64,000 bases of DNA from Hepsetus odoe (Eukaryota; Chordata; Actinopteri; Characiformes; Hepsetidae): NCBI GenBank assembly GCA_017165825.1, contig CM029366.1, forward strand, positions 23,472,342 through 23,536,341, given 5' to 3'. Under the pieces are notes generated by a model. The model had not been told where the DNA came from and did no database searches. It worked only from the letters and a program-made list of their open reading frames with translations. Of the stretch, positions 38,501 through 52,200 are shown in pieces (within the stretch, counting starts at the first letter, position 1; each line of letters opens with the position of its first letter). The position numbers and the translations under genes were made by a program.

Positions 38501-41500
38501 ACATAAGAAATAAATAATGAATAATTCACAATAAAAGATAAAAATATTATAAATTAACTTTCACTTTATGAACACACACACGTGATCACAAAGGAACAAA
38601 GAACATGTGTACAGTACGTAAACGCTCGTAGGATGTTACCTTGACGTTTGACGCACAGCAAATGGGAGAGTGTAGCATAGATGCGAGCTCACATCCCGTT
38701 GTTAACGAGGTGAGAGAAAAGTAAAAAGTGCTATCCGCACCACGTGAGCACCACATGATGCTCATTAGCCAAGGTGTATGCTTGTAACCCAAACTTTACT
38801 CGTATTACAAAAATTAAAAAAGATTTTGCTCGTGTACCAAGACATTGTTCGTAAACCAGGTTACATTTTGTTAAAAATCTTTGCTCATAAGTCGAAATAC
38901 TCGTAAGCCAGGTTACACGTAACCCAAGGTACCACTGTAGTTGTAATTGTAAATACACGGTGCAGCACACACTGACACAACAAAATGATTTCTCTGCATT
39001 TTACCCATACATACCGTGCAGCAGGGGGAAGCCATACATTCGGCACCCGGGGGGCAGTGATGGGTACAGTACCTTCCTCAAGGGTACCCCAGGGTAACTT
39101 AGTGGTCTGGGACTTGAACCCATGACCTTCTGATCATGGGGCCTTATCCCTTAACAATAGGCCACTGCTGCCCTAATTAACTCCATAAAAGGAAGAATAG
39201 AAATCAAACTTACTTCAGGTCCTGTGCCAATAGATGCTGGATGTTCTAAAATTCTCCATCGTAGCTCTATAGGAGCTAAGGCTGGATCTATTTTCAGATC
39301 TTTTCAGTTCCTCATCCTGTCAAGGTACCTGAGAGGATGAAGGGTCCATGGCATCCTTTTGTTAAATAGGCACAATTCCAACCTGCTTAAAACATCTTCA
39401 TTTTTAATGTTTTCTTGTAGGGGTGGTTTAGCCCAGGGCAGGTCTTTGTTTTGGATGAGTACTGTGCTCGAAATGGAGTGAGGGGATGCCACAGACACTT
39501 GTGTTACCTTGGCGACCTGTTGGAGAGAGCAGATGTGGGAAACATGATTGACCCGACGCTGCTGCATTACAGCTTTGCTTTCTGTGCCTCGCATGTCCAT
39601 GGGAACAGGTAAACTTTCCAAATTTATTTTATCAAAAGGCTTTGGCCATCCAGTGGTCTGCCATGACATTGTTACGGGGTAAGCACCAAAAAACTAGAGA
39701 AATACTAGAGAGTTGATGCAACCTTTTCATCACATTTTACTTTAATATTTGTCTTTTATGTCGTTGTTGTTGCTTTTTTGTCCTTTAAATGTCATGTTTG
39801 TTTTTGTTTTGTAGCATGTCCCATAATTAATTTTGCCTTTTTATTTGTTCTCCCTCACCTTAATTCATTTCTTCCACTATATTTCAACAGTGCTCTTTAG
39901 ACCATCAAGGGTCCCTTCCTCTCCCTCATTGTTTTGCTTCCTGAATCTCATTCTTTTTAATGTTGCTCACCTCATCATATGTTCCTGATAGTCAGAGGGG
40001 GTCTGAGTTACAGGGGTGTGGCTCTAAGCCAGGAGGGAAAAAGGAGTCTAAAAAAAAGAGGAACAGTAAAGCACTGCCAGTCCCCATGTGCCAAAGGTAA
40101 GAGGGCCTTAAATGCAGGGAAAATATGAAACCCATATTTGTTTTTAACCTTTATTTAATCAGCAGATATGCAATGGAAACATACTCAGGAAATTAAAATA
40201 ACTGAAGGGTCAGTTTCTGAAACAGGGATTGAGCAAGGTCCTGGATTACACCATATTCTGAATGGAAATTTTGCATTGAAAAGATCTAGAATCTAGCACG
40301 ACAAAAAATTATACATTTCCTTCATTCATATTTCATTCATATATCATATTTTCTTCATTCAAAATAGATTAAAAATATCTGACCATGAAGCCAGTTTCCT
40401 GAATCTAGCTGAACATGACTCATGTCTTAGGAGCAGCCTTCCACAATATAGAAACTGGTCCATTCTTAAAATAGAACAGATTTATTTTAATGTTGAGCTT
40501 TTGTGAGAAGGCAAGATGGGTGGAAGTCTCCCTCTAGCTTTCACAGACGAAAACAGATGCAGACTAAATGTTGACCTTTGTGTGCTTTCTCAATGGCATC
40601 CCTATCACAAGTGAAGCACTGCAGCTCTAACAAGACACAAGGCTCAGAGAGGTTGAATCTGTAGCTTTTTAATATTTGTAGCAAGTGTTCCGCTGAAGTG
40701 TCACACTAAAACAGTTTCATCTGGAAACCTCTGTTGATCCATCATGAGGCAATTTTTTGCTTTAAAAACATTCTCTCAATTTACTGCAATTCAAAATTAA
40801 ACCTTTATATTAATCTAGAATTAAAATGAAATAGATGCATGTTGCTTTTTATAATTTAGGCACTTCAAAGAATCACTTGTTTCTGGTTTATGTTATTTTT
40901 TAGATGTATTTTTATTTATAAATATTCTAAAATATTCTAACAGGGCATACAGTTTTAAAGAGTAGTTCACCAAAAATGATTAAATAATCAATTTTTGACA
41001 AGAATGCATCTTTGCTGCCACCACTAGGATGATTTTGCAGTAATTAAGTGAAAGTGAAAGTGACCATTCTTGTCATTGTGCACAGCACTAGGTGAAACAC
41101 AACGAAATTACACCTCTGCATTTTACCCATGCACTCACACACATGCAGCAGGGGGCAGCTATTGAAAGCGCCCAGGGAGCAGTGATGGGGATGGTACTTT
41201 GCTCAAGGGTACCTCATGGCAACCTACTGGTAAGGGATTCGAACCCGCAGTCTTCCAATCCTGGGGCCTAGTCCCTACCCACTAGGCCACTGCTGCTTAA
41301 TTCATATTCACGTGGAAGTATCAATCACATTATTTGGTAATAGTTGCAGATAAATAGTTTGAATGCAAACAGGTCATTAAAAAGTATTTTTCACGCTATG
41401 CTGTGATTAGTCTGGAAAAGGTCACAAAGCCATTACAAAAGCTGTTGGACTCCACTGTACCACAGTGAGAGCCATAATTTCTCACATAGTGAAGACTTGG

Positions 41501-43135
41501 AATAGTGGTGAATCTTTCTGAAAGTGCAGTAACAGCTCATCCAAGAAACATCTAAGGAGCTGCAAACCCTCACTTGCCTCCGACAAGGTCAGCTTTCATG
41601 AGTTCATCAAGTTCATCAAGGCTCATTTGACTAAATTACCTTGAAAGATGGGTTCCATCCGTTATTCACTTTTATCCTCATCAAGCTACACACAGCAAAG
41701 CATGTTAAAACATATTAATTTACTATAAAAATAAAAGACTGAAATCAATATTTTACATGGTATTCACACTTTTTGCTAAGACACATGCAATCAAGCTCTG
41801 GTCCATTCAGCAATCTAGTTTGGAAATAAAACCACCTTTCTATCAAACCATTAAGAAACAAGGTCAAGGCAGTTGTCTGTAGACCTGCAAGACAGACTGT
41901 GCCAAGACACAGATTTGTGAAAGGATACAAGGAAATCTCTGCAAAATTGAAAGTGTCCAAAGGGTAATCTCCATCATTCACAAATGGAAGATAATGGGAA
42001 CTACCAACAGTCTTCCTAGATCTGGTCACCATACAGACTGATTAATCGAGGATGAAGGGACCTGGTAACCAGGAGCCTTATGGTCACCAGGAATAAGATC
42101 CAGAATTCCTTTGTGGTGATGGGGGAACATTACAGAAGGCCTGCCATTTGTTCCACCCTGCTCTATTAAGGCTTTTAGGTTAAAGTGGCCAGATGGAAGC
42201 TGTCCTCGTTAAAAACACCACCGGGTGTTTGCCAGTTGACTTTCAAACCATGAGAAGCAAAATCTTCTAGTTTAAAGCCAATAAATGTGATGAACTCCGA
42301 ATGGCATATGTGGAGGAAACCAAGCACTGAGCATCATCTTCCCTTCAGTCAAAAAGTAATAAGCTCCAAAAGAAAAGTGGGGCATTTGTAGGATCATTTA
42401 CAAGAAGACTGCCATAGATGCTTTAACCATATATTAACTGGAGAGTCTGGTTATAAAGCTTGTGTGAAGATCTGATGAGGGGAAAAATTGAAAAAAATAT
42501 AGATGTACATTAACATTCCACCATTTTACTGAAGCATCACACCTGAGGCTTTCAGCAGTGAGTTTAAATGTGCTTGTTCCAAAATCATAGTGAACAGTTG
42601 AATTTTACATCTTTACATGATTAACCTTTAAAAGAACATTAAGATGCACTGTACAGTCTCTGTTTAACATATGTAAAATACATTTTTATATTTCACACTC
42701 AGAGGAATTATACTTCTAAGGATGAGTATATTGGTTGTATATTGTAACCCAGTAAAGGTTGACTGACATCTAAAAAGGAGGAAACATTTTTTTCTTTCTA
42801 AAATAGACCTGACGGCCTTGGAACTGTAACAGTTGAAGAGAAAGATCGCTTTGAGGAAATAAAAGAACGATTACGTGTTCTACTGGAGAACCAGATCACA
42901 AACTTTAGGTTAGTAGATGCTTGTAGCTCACATGCTGTAATAGAATTTTTTTCTTGTTGCACATTTCTTTTTTTTCTTTTTTTTTACCAAAAAAAAAACC
43001 ACCACATGAAGCACTGCTCAATATGTTTTTTCTCCTGATATAGATATTGTTTTCCTTTTGGTCGCCCTGAGGGAGCACTGAAAGCAACTCTGTCTCTGCT
43101 GGAGAGGGTAAAAACTATTGGTTTATTGTTAATAT

Positions 43136-43227
<92 letters not shown>

Positions 43228-46200
43228 ATCTGCGTGTGTGTGTTTGTGTGTGTGTGTGTGCATGTGTCTGACAAGAGAAAAGAGTTTTTTGTTGAATACA
43301 TGTAAAGCACGCAAACAGCAAGATGAAATATTCAGACAGTAACAATCCTCTATCAATTCTCAGGTTCTTATGAAGGACATTGTGACACCAGTCCCACAGG
43401 AAGACGTGAAGAGCGTGATCCGTAAATGCCTGGAACAAGCAGCCCAGATCAACTACCAGCGCATAGCTGACTACGCTAGAGTTGAAGGTGACGACTATTG
43501 ACCTCACATTACACACTGTGCTATTAACCTTCTAACCCTGCAGTTTAATGACCTAATTAAACAGCAGCAGAAATGGCTAATTCAGTTTTAACCCAGTTTT
43601 TTTGTAAACATTAAAGTTTGAAGTGGATCCTAAATATGCCCACAGTCTTTCAGAGCTAAAAGATGATGTCAAATGAATTATTATATTTATCCTTTCTATT
43701 GAAATTGCATTTTTTGGTTTCTCACGAACAGCTTGATCAAAGTGTCATAAGAAGTTACTGTATATTCCTCTTTGGTGTCAGCATGATGGGATACATTTTT
43801 TAATGTATATAATTAAATGTACTTTTTAATATATTGTTGTAAGTAAATGAAAAAAGTTAACAGAGTCAGGTAGCGGCAATTTAATGCTCTGCCTGCTAGA
43901 AGCTTGTTAATTGATCTACTCTGAAAGAATATCACACCAGCTGAAAAAAAAAGAAACTGATCAAATGTTTTTTTTTGTTTGTTTGTTGGTTTATTTTTTA
44001 AGTATGACCAAGTTCCATACTAAATAAGCATCTATTATATTTCCAGGGAATATTTTGGTAAATTTGAGGTCAAATGGCATGTTTTTAACTTAAAAAAAAT
44101 AATAAAAAATTTGTGCATTCTCTTGTTGTAGACTTGTGGGTAAAAATGCATTTAAATTCAGAGTAAAGAGCGTCTGACCCCTTCCATTCACTCGAGGTGA
44201 CATGGAAAGTGAAACATAAGGACTTGACATAAAGATCTAAAAGATCCTCCATTACCCTGCACCTTTCTGTTTATTTGTATGCAGTTCAGCCCAATTCTAA
44301 AACCAAGGTCCATCCTTTCAACTATTCTTGTTCTTGATGCATTAAAGTAAATATCCCACTATCTCACGCTCACCTTATGGAGTTTCCTTCCATTCTGGTC
44401 TGTAGGCATGTAAAAGCCTAGTGAATTGGGAAGAGGAATAGGGTTAAATGAAGGAACATATGAAGACCTTTGCATGGAAAATTTCTGAAATGAAGATTAT
44501 AGAGTTTAAGGGCTATTATCTTTATGAGATTAGATAAGATGTTTCAGTATAGTAGAAGATATGTCATTTATCCAAACTAGGGAAATCCCAGGGATGGAAA
44601 ACTGAGTGAAGCAAGCACCTCAATGGAAGGACCCACAGATGAAAAAAAAGGTTGATGGAATACAAGAATGTCATGATGGTCTGGTTTGAATTGGGCTTTT
44701 CTTCCCTTCCAAAAGACAGGGGATGCTGTTCGTTTGAGTACTCCCCTTTCTTTTGACCTATCCTCACCACCCACTCCCCCACTCCCAACTTTTCATCAAG
44801 TCATTGGATCGTTCCCTCTAAATATCATGTCCCTTATAATTTGTGATCCCCAAGGGTCACAAATGGTGAACTAAACAACATAATACAGTTTGATTCTCCA
44901 GGGGCATTGTCTTCTTCTTCCTTTTGCAGAGAAATGTGGTACCATTGTCTTTAACATGACAGTGACAGTTTGCACGAGTGACCACCAGACATGCCCTTCA
45001 CCATCTTTAACCCTTAACTTCTGACCCCAAACTCTTGCATGCCAAAATCCTCTTTTTCTTCAGGAAAAAAGAGGGAAATGTATGATCACCCTGTCTACTC
45101 CTTGGCTACACAAGTGATGGATTTAACCATCCGTGAGTAAATTACTCATCCTTTTCACCCCTTACCCTCTTTATCAACTCCTGTTCACCTCATCTTTCAT
45201 GAAATTGTCAATCCTTTTTTTTTGGAGAGAAGTTGAGAGGAATATAGAATTAAACCAATAAAATGGACACTCCCAGGTAAATCAGTATTATTGTTTTGAT
45301 GCTATTCCTGACATTTTTGTATAGTTCTGTAGCAATCATTGTACTTACATTTGACAGTAACCTTCAGCAGCAGTAATGCTCTGAATAGGATGAAGTCTCA
45401 TATCTGTAACCCTATGGCCAGTAAAAAACGATATTAATGAAGAACGTGATCACAAACAACATAGCACGTGTTTTAGCTATTAGTTATTTACTCAGTAGCA
45501 CAAAGGTGAATATTTATGTTAGGCAGAAACTAAAAGAAAAAGCAAGAAATTTGCAAAAATTAAAAAAGAAATCTTTTTTTCGGCTTCTGTTAGAAGCAGA
45601 TTGCCATACTCTTTCATGATGAAGGTCCACACAATCGTTAGATGTTACAACAAGCATTGACCTTGAACGTTTTTCACTGTTGGTTATGATTTATTAGGCC
45701 ACCCAGTGGGTGTAATTCCAATGAAGTGGACAGGAATATGTGCCAGTTATGGCTAAATCTTTTTGTGACATGAAACGACTAAACATCTGTTCAGCTTCTT
45801 CTTGTCCTTTTTTGGTTGGAAGCTCATGCTCATGACTTGAATGCATTTTTGCTTTTCGCTTATCTCTCTCAGTTGTCTGCTTGTGTGTCTGTGCTGTAGT
45901 ATGCTAGCTGATTTCACTGGGGATTCTAGAGCACATCAGCAGGTGACTCAGCTGCCAGGAGAATCGGACTAGAGCAATGGAAAAATGAGTCATGTATCAA
46001 GAATGTGTGCGAGCTGGTGTCAAATTTGTTCTGTTCAACTACACTAGCTGTTTTGTTAAGGTGAACCGCTCTGTGGTCTCTTTGTTGAGTGTGTCATGTT
46101 GCTTCTTCACTGTGGTTTTTTTTTTCGCCCAGGTAAATGTCTGTGTCCATGTTTGTCGCTGGATGTTTTGATTATTTTTGAAGAGAAAATGTCATTGCCC

Positions 46201-49200
46201 AAAAATCCTTCTGGAGGGCAGTCAGGCTTGAAATTTCAAGGAGTGACATCTGTCACTGTTTTTGGGACTTAAGCACCTCACTACAAGAAAACCTTTTCAA
46301 TAATTACTCTTTGTTTCTCTCTTTTCTTTTCATTTTCTTTCTTTCTCTTTTCCTTGTTTCTCTCTCAAGTTGAGAAATCTCTAAAGGATCAAAGGGATCC
46401 AGGTGAAGCTATATTTGACATCAGCCTCTGTCCCCTCTGACATATGAACAAGCACACATTTTAAATAACACTCAAACACCAACATACTCTTACACATTCA
46501 TCACAAGCTAACAGTTCTAACATCACCAGTCTAAAACAAAAAAATCCAAAAAATTATACCCGTTGACACAAGAACTTCTCCTGTGCTAACTTGGCATGGT
46601 CTGTCTTCCCTCTTTGAGCTATAGCGAATGCTGACGACTGTTTGTGAAGATAGTATACTTCCAAAAACTTCTGGAGCAATTGTGTTGAGCTGTAACAGTG
46701 AGGCAAATCAGAACCTCATACTTTTATGTTATCAGCATCATCTGTAAAATATCCATGTAATACTATCTATCACAAATATCTCAGTGAGCACATTTTCAGT
46801 GTGTTAAACTAAAATGCATGTTCTGTAAATGTCCCACAGTGGAGCTTTTTTGAATAATGTCCAAGAATGCATGGTCATTAGACTCCTAGTCTATTCCGCT
46901 GGAGGAGAAAACGCAGGTCATAAATAGTAAGTTGCCTTCTTCCCAGCCAGATTTTATTTTGCCCAAGCATCTCAAACCAGCGAAAATAGCGTTAAGAGCA
47001 GTTTAACACACTGAAAATGGATGAAGTATGAAACCTGGACGATGATAATCATGGATTATCATTATAACCACTATCATTACTTCATCATGTTGTGTTGATG
47101 ACATTATGGCTTCAGGAGCCAATCAGCAATAATATTTATCGGCAATGTTGCGGTAGCACTAAAACAACATGAGAACATTTAATCTCACAGCCAGTTTAAT
47201 GAACAGCTAAGCTAAGCAGCCAGGCTACCTAAATGAAAATCACATCTGTAAAAAATGAACCAGTGTTTGAGTAATTGGTGCTGACTCAAGTGCCAACAAA
47301 AAGATCTACTTTGCTGTTTATCATTATGTATTTTTGTATTCTGTCTTATTTAAATTGTCTTGTTCGGATAATGTTTTATTATATGTTAAACTCAAAAGCA
47401 TTCTATGTCTTGCATTCATTTCACTGAATCAAATGTCTCACAGTCTGATCAGCTGTTTGTCTCATATGGTGTTTCCACAGATTTAGGGATTTTCCAAAAT
47501 ATGATAACAGTAACAGTTTAGAGTTAAACATCTGATTTCAAATGAAAATCTAGCATATAAGGGTATTCTAATGAACTGGCCATTTTATGAAATTTGAAAA
47601 AAAAATGGCTAAATATTTTTAAAAGCCTTAGCTGCTATAAGACCATTTTATTTATTACTCTTAAATCAGCTGACAACTGAAACCATGTGCTGCGATGTCT
47701 GATTTAACTCCTCAGATTAGTTAAGGAAACTATTTGGTTATCTCTAAATATATTCATCTGATTTATGAAACATCACTGATTTCAGGAAGGTTTCTTTTTT
47801 TAAAATGGTAAAATAAGTGTCATCAACCATATTACTGTTTCTGCATGCAAAATGGAGCATTTTGAAATTGCCTGCATAGGTCTCATACCAAGGAATGCAT
47901 TTGCACTGCTGTTAACATCTTCCACATTTTTCTGCTCCAGAGAATGTAGCCAACCTAGCTACACCTGCAAAAAAGCTGGAGCACGTCATCCGCCTGGCAG
48001 AGTTAGTCATAGAGGTTCTCCAGCAGAATCAGGACCATCATGCAGAAGTGAGCAAAATGCCTTTTGTTTTATTGTACCTTATTCTCTCTATACAGCCAGT
48101 GTCTCAGTGCCTATGCTATGGTTAGTGTCATGTGTCCTCTATGATAGAAACTGCACAATTTATGGCAGTACAGTTTTCTTGTAATCCAGTTTATTTCACT
48201 CTCTCTTGCTGGATCATTGCTCTAAAACAGGCTCAAAATACAGAACAAATGTTTGCCTTCACCAGATAGAGGACCTTTTTTAAAGGAAAGGAAAATTAGA
48301 TAGTTATGTAAAACTAAAAAAAAAAAAAAAAATTAAAAAATAGAAATACAGCATCATAACAAACAAACAGTCTGCATGACTAATTTAGTTTATTTCAACC
48401 AGCTGATCAGGAGTATCCAGGGTTGGCATGACTTCAGCACATGCAGTTTATTTTTAGATGACCCGTGGTCTTCCTGAGCTCTACAGATTTACTCTATTTT
48501 TTTGAATATGCTTAACAGGCTGCGGTCACAAGTACAGGAGACCAGTCGGTACAGTATCCATGTTTCCTTCCTTCTCAAGTCCTCATCACATAGTGTATCT
48601 TTCCCCTCAAGCATGTCAAGCCACGCTAGAGGCTTAACTGTCATTTTTTGGGGGCGGGTGGATGGGGCAGCTAGATAATGAAGGCTGAGCATGGAAGGGA
48701 ACTAATGAGAGGGCATAAAGTGTCAAATTCATTGATGAGGGTTTGAGGGTCTTTGTTTATTTAATATAAATTTGCAATTTGCTTGACTAAAGCATGGAAG
48801 TGTAAGAAGGTTATATTGAGAACTTGGGTGATTTATGACAGTATGTTTCAAGGTGTAAACAGAGGTCCTCCATGGAAGAATTCACAATATCATTTTGATC
48901 TTACTAATGCCCTGAGGACATCTCAGTGTCTTGTGTTTTTAGCAATTTGCACATACATCACTGAATAATTTCATGTCTTTCTCATCGCTCAATCCATCCT
49001 ATGGGTTCGGGCAGGGAAAAGAGGTACGTGAGCAAACAGAATGCAACCAGTTAGCCCTTCTGTTCCCCAGTAATGGTTTGTGCATGAGCTGTGTGGGGCC
49101 TCTATTCCTGTAATTCCCTATTCCTCCCAGTATGGGGAATTTTAGCGCTGTGTCTGACTTTGGTGCGTCCCAGTTTGCTAGCACTGTCTCTGTCCAGTCT

Positions 49201-52200
49201 CTCCTGAAGAAAATGATTGTAAGACTTGCATTCCAAGTTGCGGGGGTTGGTCTGGTGGAAAGATTTTCTTTTTCCAGAAAGAATATAAATACCACCTCAT
49301 CCCCTAGTTTTGTCATCCTAGCCTGGTCCCAGTTTGCCTTGTCAATTTGCCTTTTCCTGCTAGTGTTTCTCTGTCCCTGCACCCTTCCAGAGCTAAAGTC
49401 TACTTTCTCCCTATAAACTATGATCCAAAATCAGAGCCTAGCTACTTCCCTCAGACCTTTCTAGCTAATTTCAAATAAAAAAGGCTCAGATAGCATGTCA
49501 CTTTTGTCATTTTACTACCTGCAGAGTAACCTTTTCAATATTGCAAGAAATGACTTGGGGAAGTATCTTGGCATTGATTGGATTTAACATTGCTACTTAT
49601 CTTTACTTTTTCTCTCTGTGTGTCTGGTTGAGCTCAGCCATATGCGTTGCTCTGCTGCCCTAGCAAATGCTTTGTTTTTTGTTCATAATTTGAGAGGTTA
49701 GTCAATGTAGTATACTTAGAAGGTTAATTGTGGGTAGGCCAGGTAAGTGAAATTTTAGACCTAGTTTATGACCCAGTTCAAACTGGGAAAAACGTGTTGT
49801 AAGCTTGGAGTGGGTTGGCAGGAAATAACAAAAAAAAAAAAAAATAGCATGCTTCCAAAGGGAAGGATTAACCTTCTCAAAGGCTGATCATCTCCCTGAA
49901 TGACTTTGTCACTGGTCAGGTTTTTTTTTCTTTATGCAAGGATGAAAATAATTGTTGCCAAGACTGCACGCAATTTGGTCCATCTGAGAGAGCATACAAG
50001 AGCTTTTCTTCTCACTTGCCTAACGCTAGCTCTTGAACTCTTGGAGATCAGTTTAAAAACAATGAAATACTTATGTGTACCAAAATGTACTCTGCTCTCG
50101 TGTCCTTTTTTAAAAGGCTTGTTGCATGCTTGCAGTCTTAGGCATGGCAGGTATTATAGGGTTGCATGATGATGAGACACATCACCATCCTGATGGCAGG
50201 AATGCAGTGATGTGAATGGTCGAATAACTACATCTTTCATCTGGAAAGCGAAAGCATGCAGAGATTTCAACTTCACCTGCATGAGAACTGCACTTCTTCT
50301 GGCATCTTGACTCCACTGACTTTAGATTAACTGAATAAGTAAAGGGTTATATAGAAAGCAATCTCTGCTAAAATATTAGCACATTTGCAACACAAGACGT
50401 AAGCTTGTTTTATGTGTAAGATTTTGATAATTATGATGCATGCAGATGCACTCTAAAAATTAAATACTACTTTCTTTCATTACAGGGCCACACAAATATG
50501 TTTGCAATTTCAGTATATTTATGATTAATATTTTGAATTTATGTAACTATGTAATACAAAGTAAAACCAGTCTTTCTTCATTAAGTCATAATGTTAGTGT
50601 CTTACATAAGCAAACCATTTAGCTACAAAGTATGTGTTTTTATTTGTCTGTGTTGCAAATTCACTGAAAATAAGCTAAGCTAGCTAAATAAGCTACCTTA
50701 TCTACTGGTGTAAACTGGTTAAAGGAGTGCCATATTGTTAGACCTACTCACTGCAAAATGGATGCTTGTTATCCATCCATATTGCTTAATGCAGCAAGAC
50801 ATTAACATTGAATGAAATTGAACAGTGTAGACACAAAAGGTTAAGGTTTGAAACAGGGGTTCAATCAGTGCAGGTGATTTTGTGGTGACATGCTTCTAAG
50901 TTTTATCATGTAGCTCACCAACTTAAAATCTGACCATCTTTTTTAAAAAACTAATCCTAAAAGTCAGCCATATGGTCAAAAATGGACTTTCTCAGTAGCT
51001 CTTCAAACTGACACATCATATGGCCAGTTTACTCCCTGTTCCTTGGTTAAATGTCCTCATCTCTATTCTAATTCTAACTGCCTCTCCCTCTGTCCTTTTT
51101 CCCCTTTTCACTGTCTTTCCCTGGTAACAAGGCCTTTGCATGGTGGTCAGATCTGATGGTAGAGCATGCTGAACACTTCCTATCCCTCTACGGCGTGGAC
51201 ATGGATGCAGCTCTGGAGATCCAGTCTCCTGAAAGCTGGGACAGTTTTCCTCTCTTCCAGCTCCTTAATGACTTCCTACGAGCTGACTGTAAGCACCCTG
51301 TACCTAGATGTCATTCCATGGTAAAGTGACAACACAGCACTTGCAGTTATACTTATGAATGTTGTTAACAGCATATGCAGAAGTTATGGGTGTTTAATTC
51401 AGTCAGAATTAGAGAAAAGTAATTGCTCCCAAGGGAAATAGCTTATTAATCCCGAGGGAAATTGTTCAGTTAGCCTAGGGTTGACTCAATGAAATCTCTT
51501 TGTCTCCTCGTAGACCATCTGTGCAATGGGAAGTTCCACAAGCACCTGCAAGACCTTTATGCCCCCCTGGTGGTGCGATATGTTGATCTAATGGAGTCCT
51601 CCATCTCTCAGTCCATTCACAGAGGCTTTGAGCGCGAGTCATGGGAGCCTGTGAAGTAAGACACCACTTACTGCCCACTCTCCCATGCTGGCTATGATTG
51701 TGAATCAGGGTCTTTCATGTGACAACAGTTCCACAGTGCCACTAATGCCGCCTATGAGCAAAGTAGTATGGTATATATAATCAAGCGTTTGGAGGCATGA
51801 TGAACACCTAATATGCAAAATTTGTAATTTTTTAACCACCTCATTTATAACTTACTTTCCAGCAAATTACATGAAGGTTTTCAACATGTTTAAAATGTTC
51901 TTTTTGAGCACATTAGTGAAACTGTACCTCAAACAGTTTTCATAATTGGGAATCTACGTTATTCCTATCAGACTGACCTCTTTCATTGTTCTTGGTTCCT
52001 CATAAGCAATGAGTCACCAAAACTAGCTATTTTCCAGAAGGCACCTCACTCTGTCAGGCTAGACTCCAGTCAGTGTCTTTCATGTTTTCATCTTTTTGTT
52101 CTTAAACTAACCCTCATAATATGTGCTTGAACAAAATACGATGCCTTTTATGTGCAAATTAGTTCTTCTGTCTTCTCTGCCTCCCTGATTTTGCTTTGCA

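Larger units (their letters stand above)
37781..39420 (+). other. cadps: Intron 11
   Basis: Largely mobile DNA: an antisense SINE (37895-38152), a TA-flanked TIR element (38345-38939) and a second antisense SINE (38945-39174) follow each other closely. The last 250 bp are unremarkable. Confidence 0.85.
39609..42806 (+). other. cadps: Intron 12 (3.2 kb), with cassette exon
   Basis: Contains the 105-nt optional exon (39992-40096), an antisense SINE (41046-41298) and a decayed Tc1-like transposon (about 41395-42540). Confidence 0.85.
43488..47940 (+). other. cadps: Intron 15 region (4.5 kb), with two optional exons
   Basis: Contains the 69-nt exon at 45064 and the 33-nt exon at 46370. Elsewhere I see AT-rich sequence with no recognised repeat; open frames at 44564-44874 overlap on both strands and look random. 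Confidence 0.8.

Noticed and set aside
43115..43516. His-Thr and Cys-Val open frames around 43140-43260
   Set aside because: Translations of the TG microsatellite; the opposite-strand frame merely overlaps exon 15 of cadps.
48999..49382. 127-codon minus-strand open frame
   Set aside because: No recognisable domain and no splice or promoter support; probably chance in a GC-richer block.
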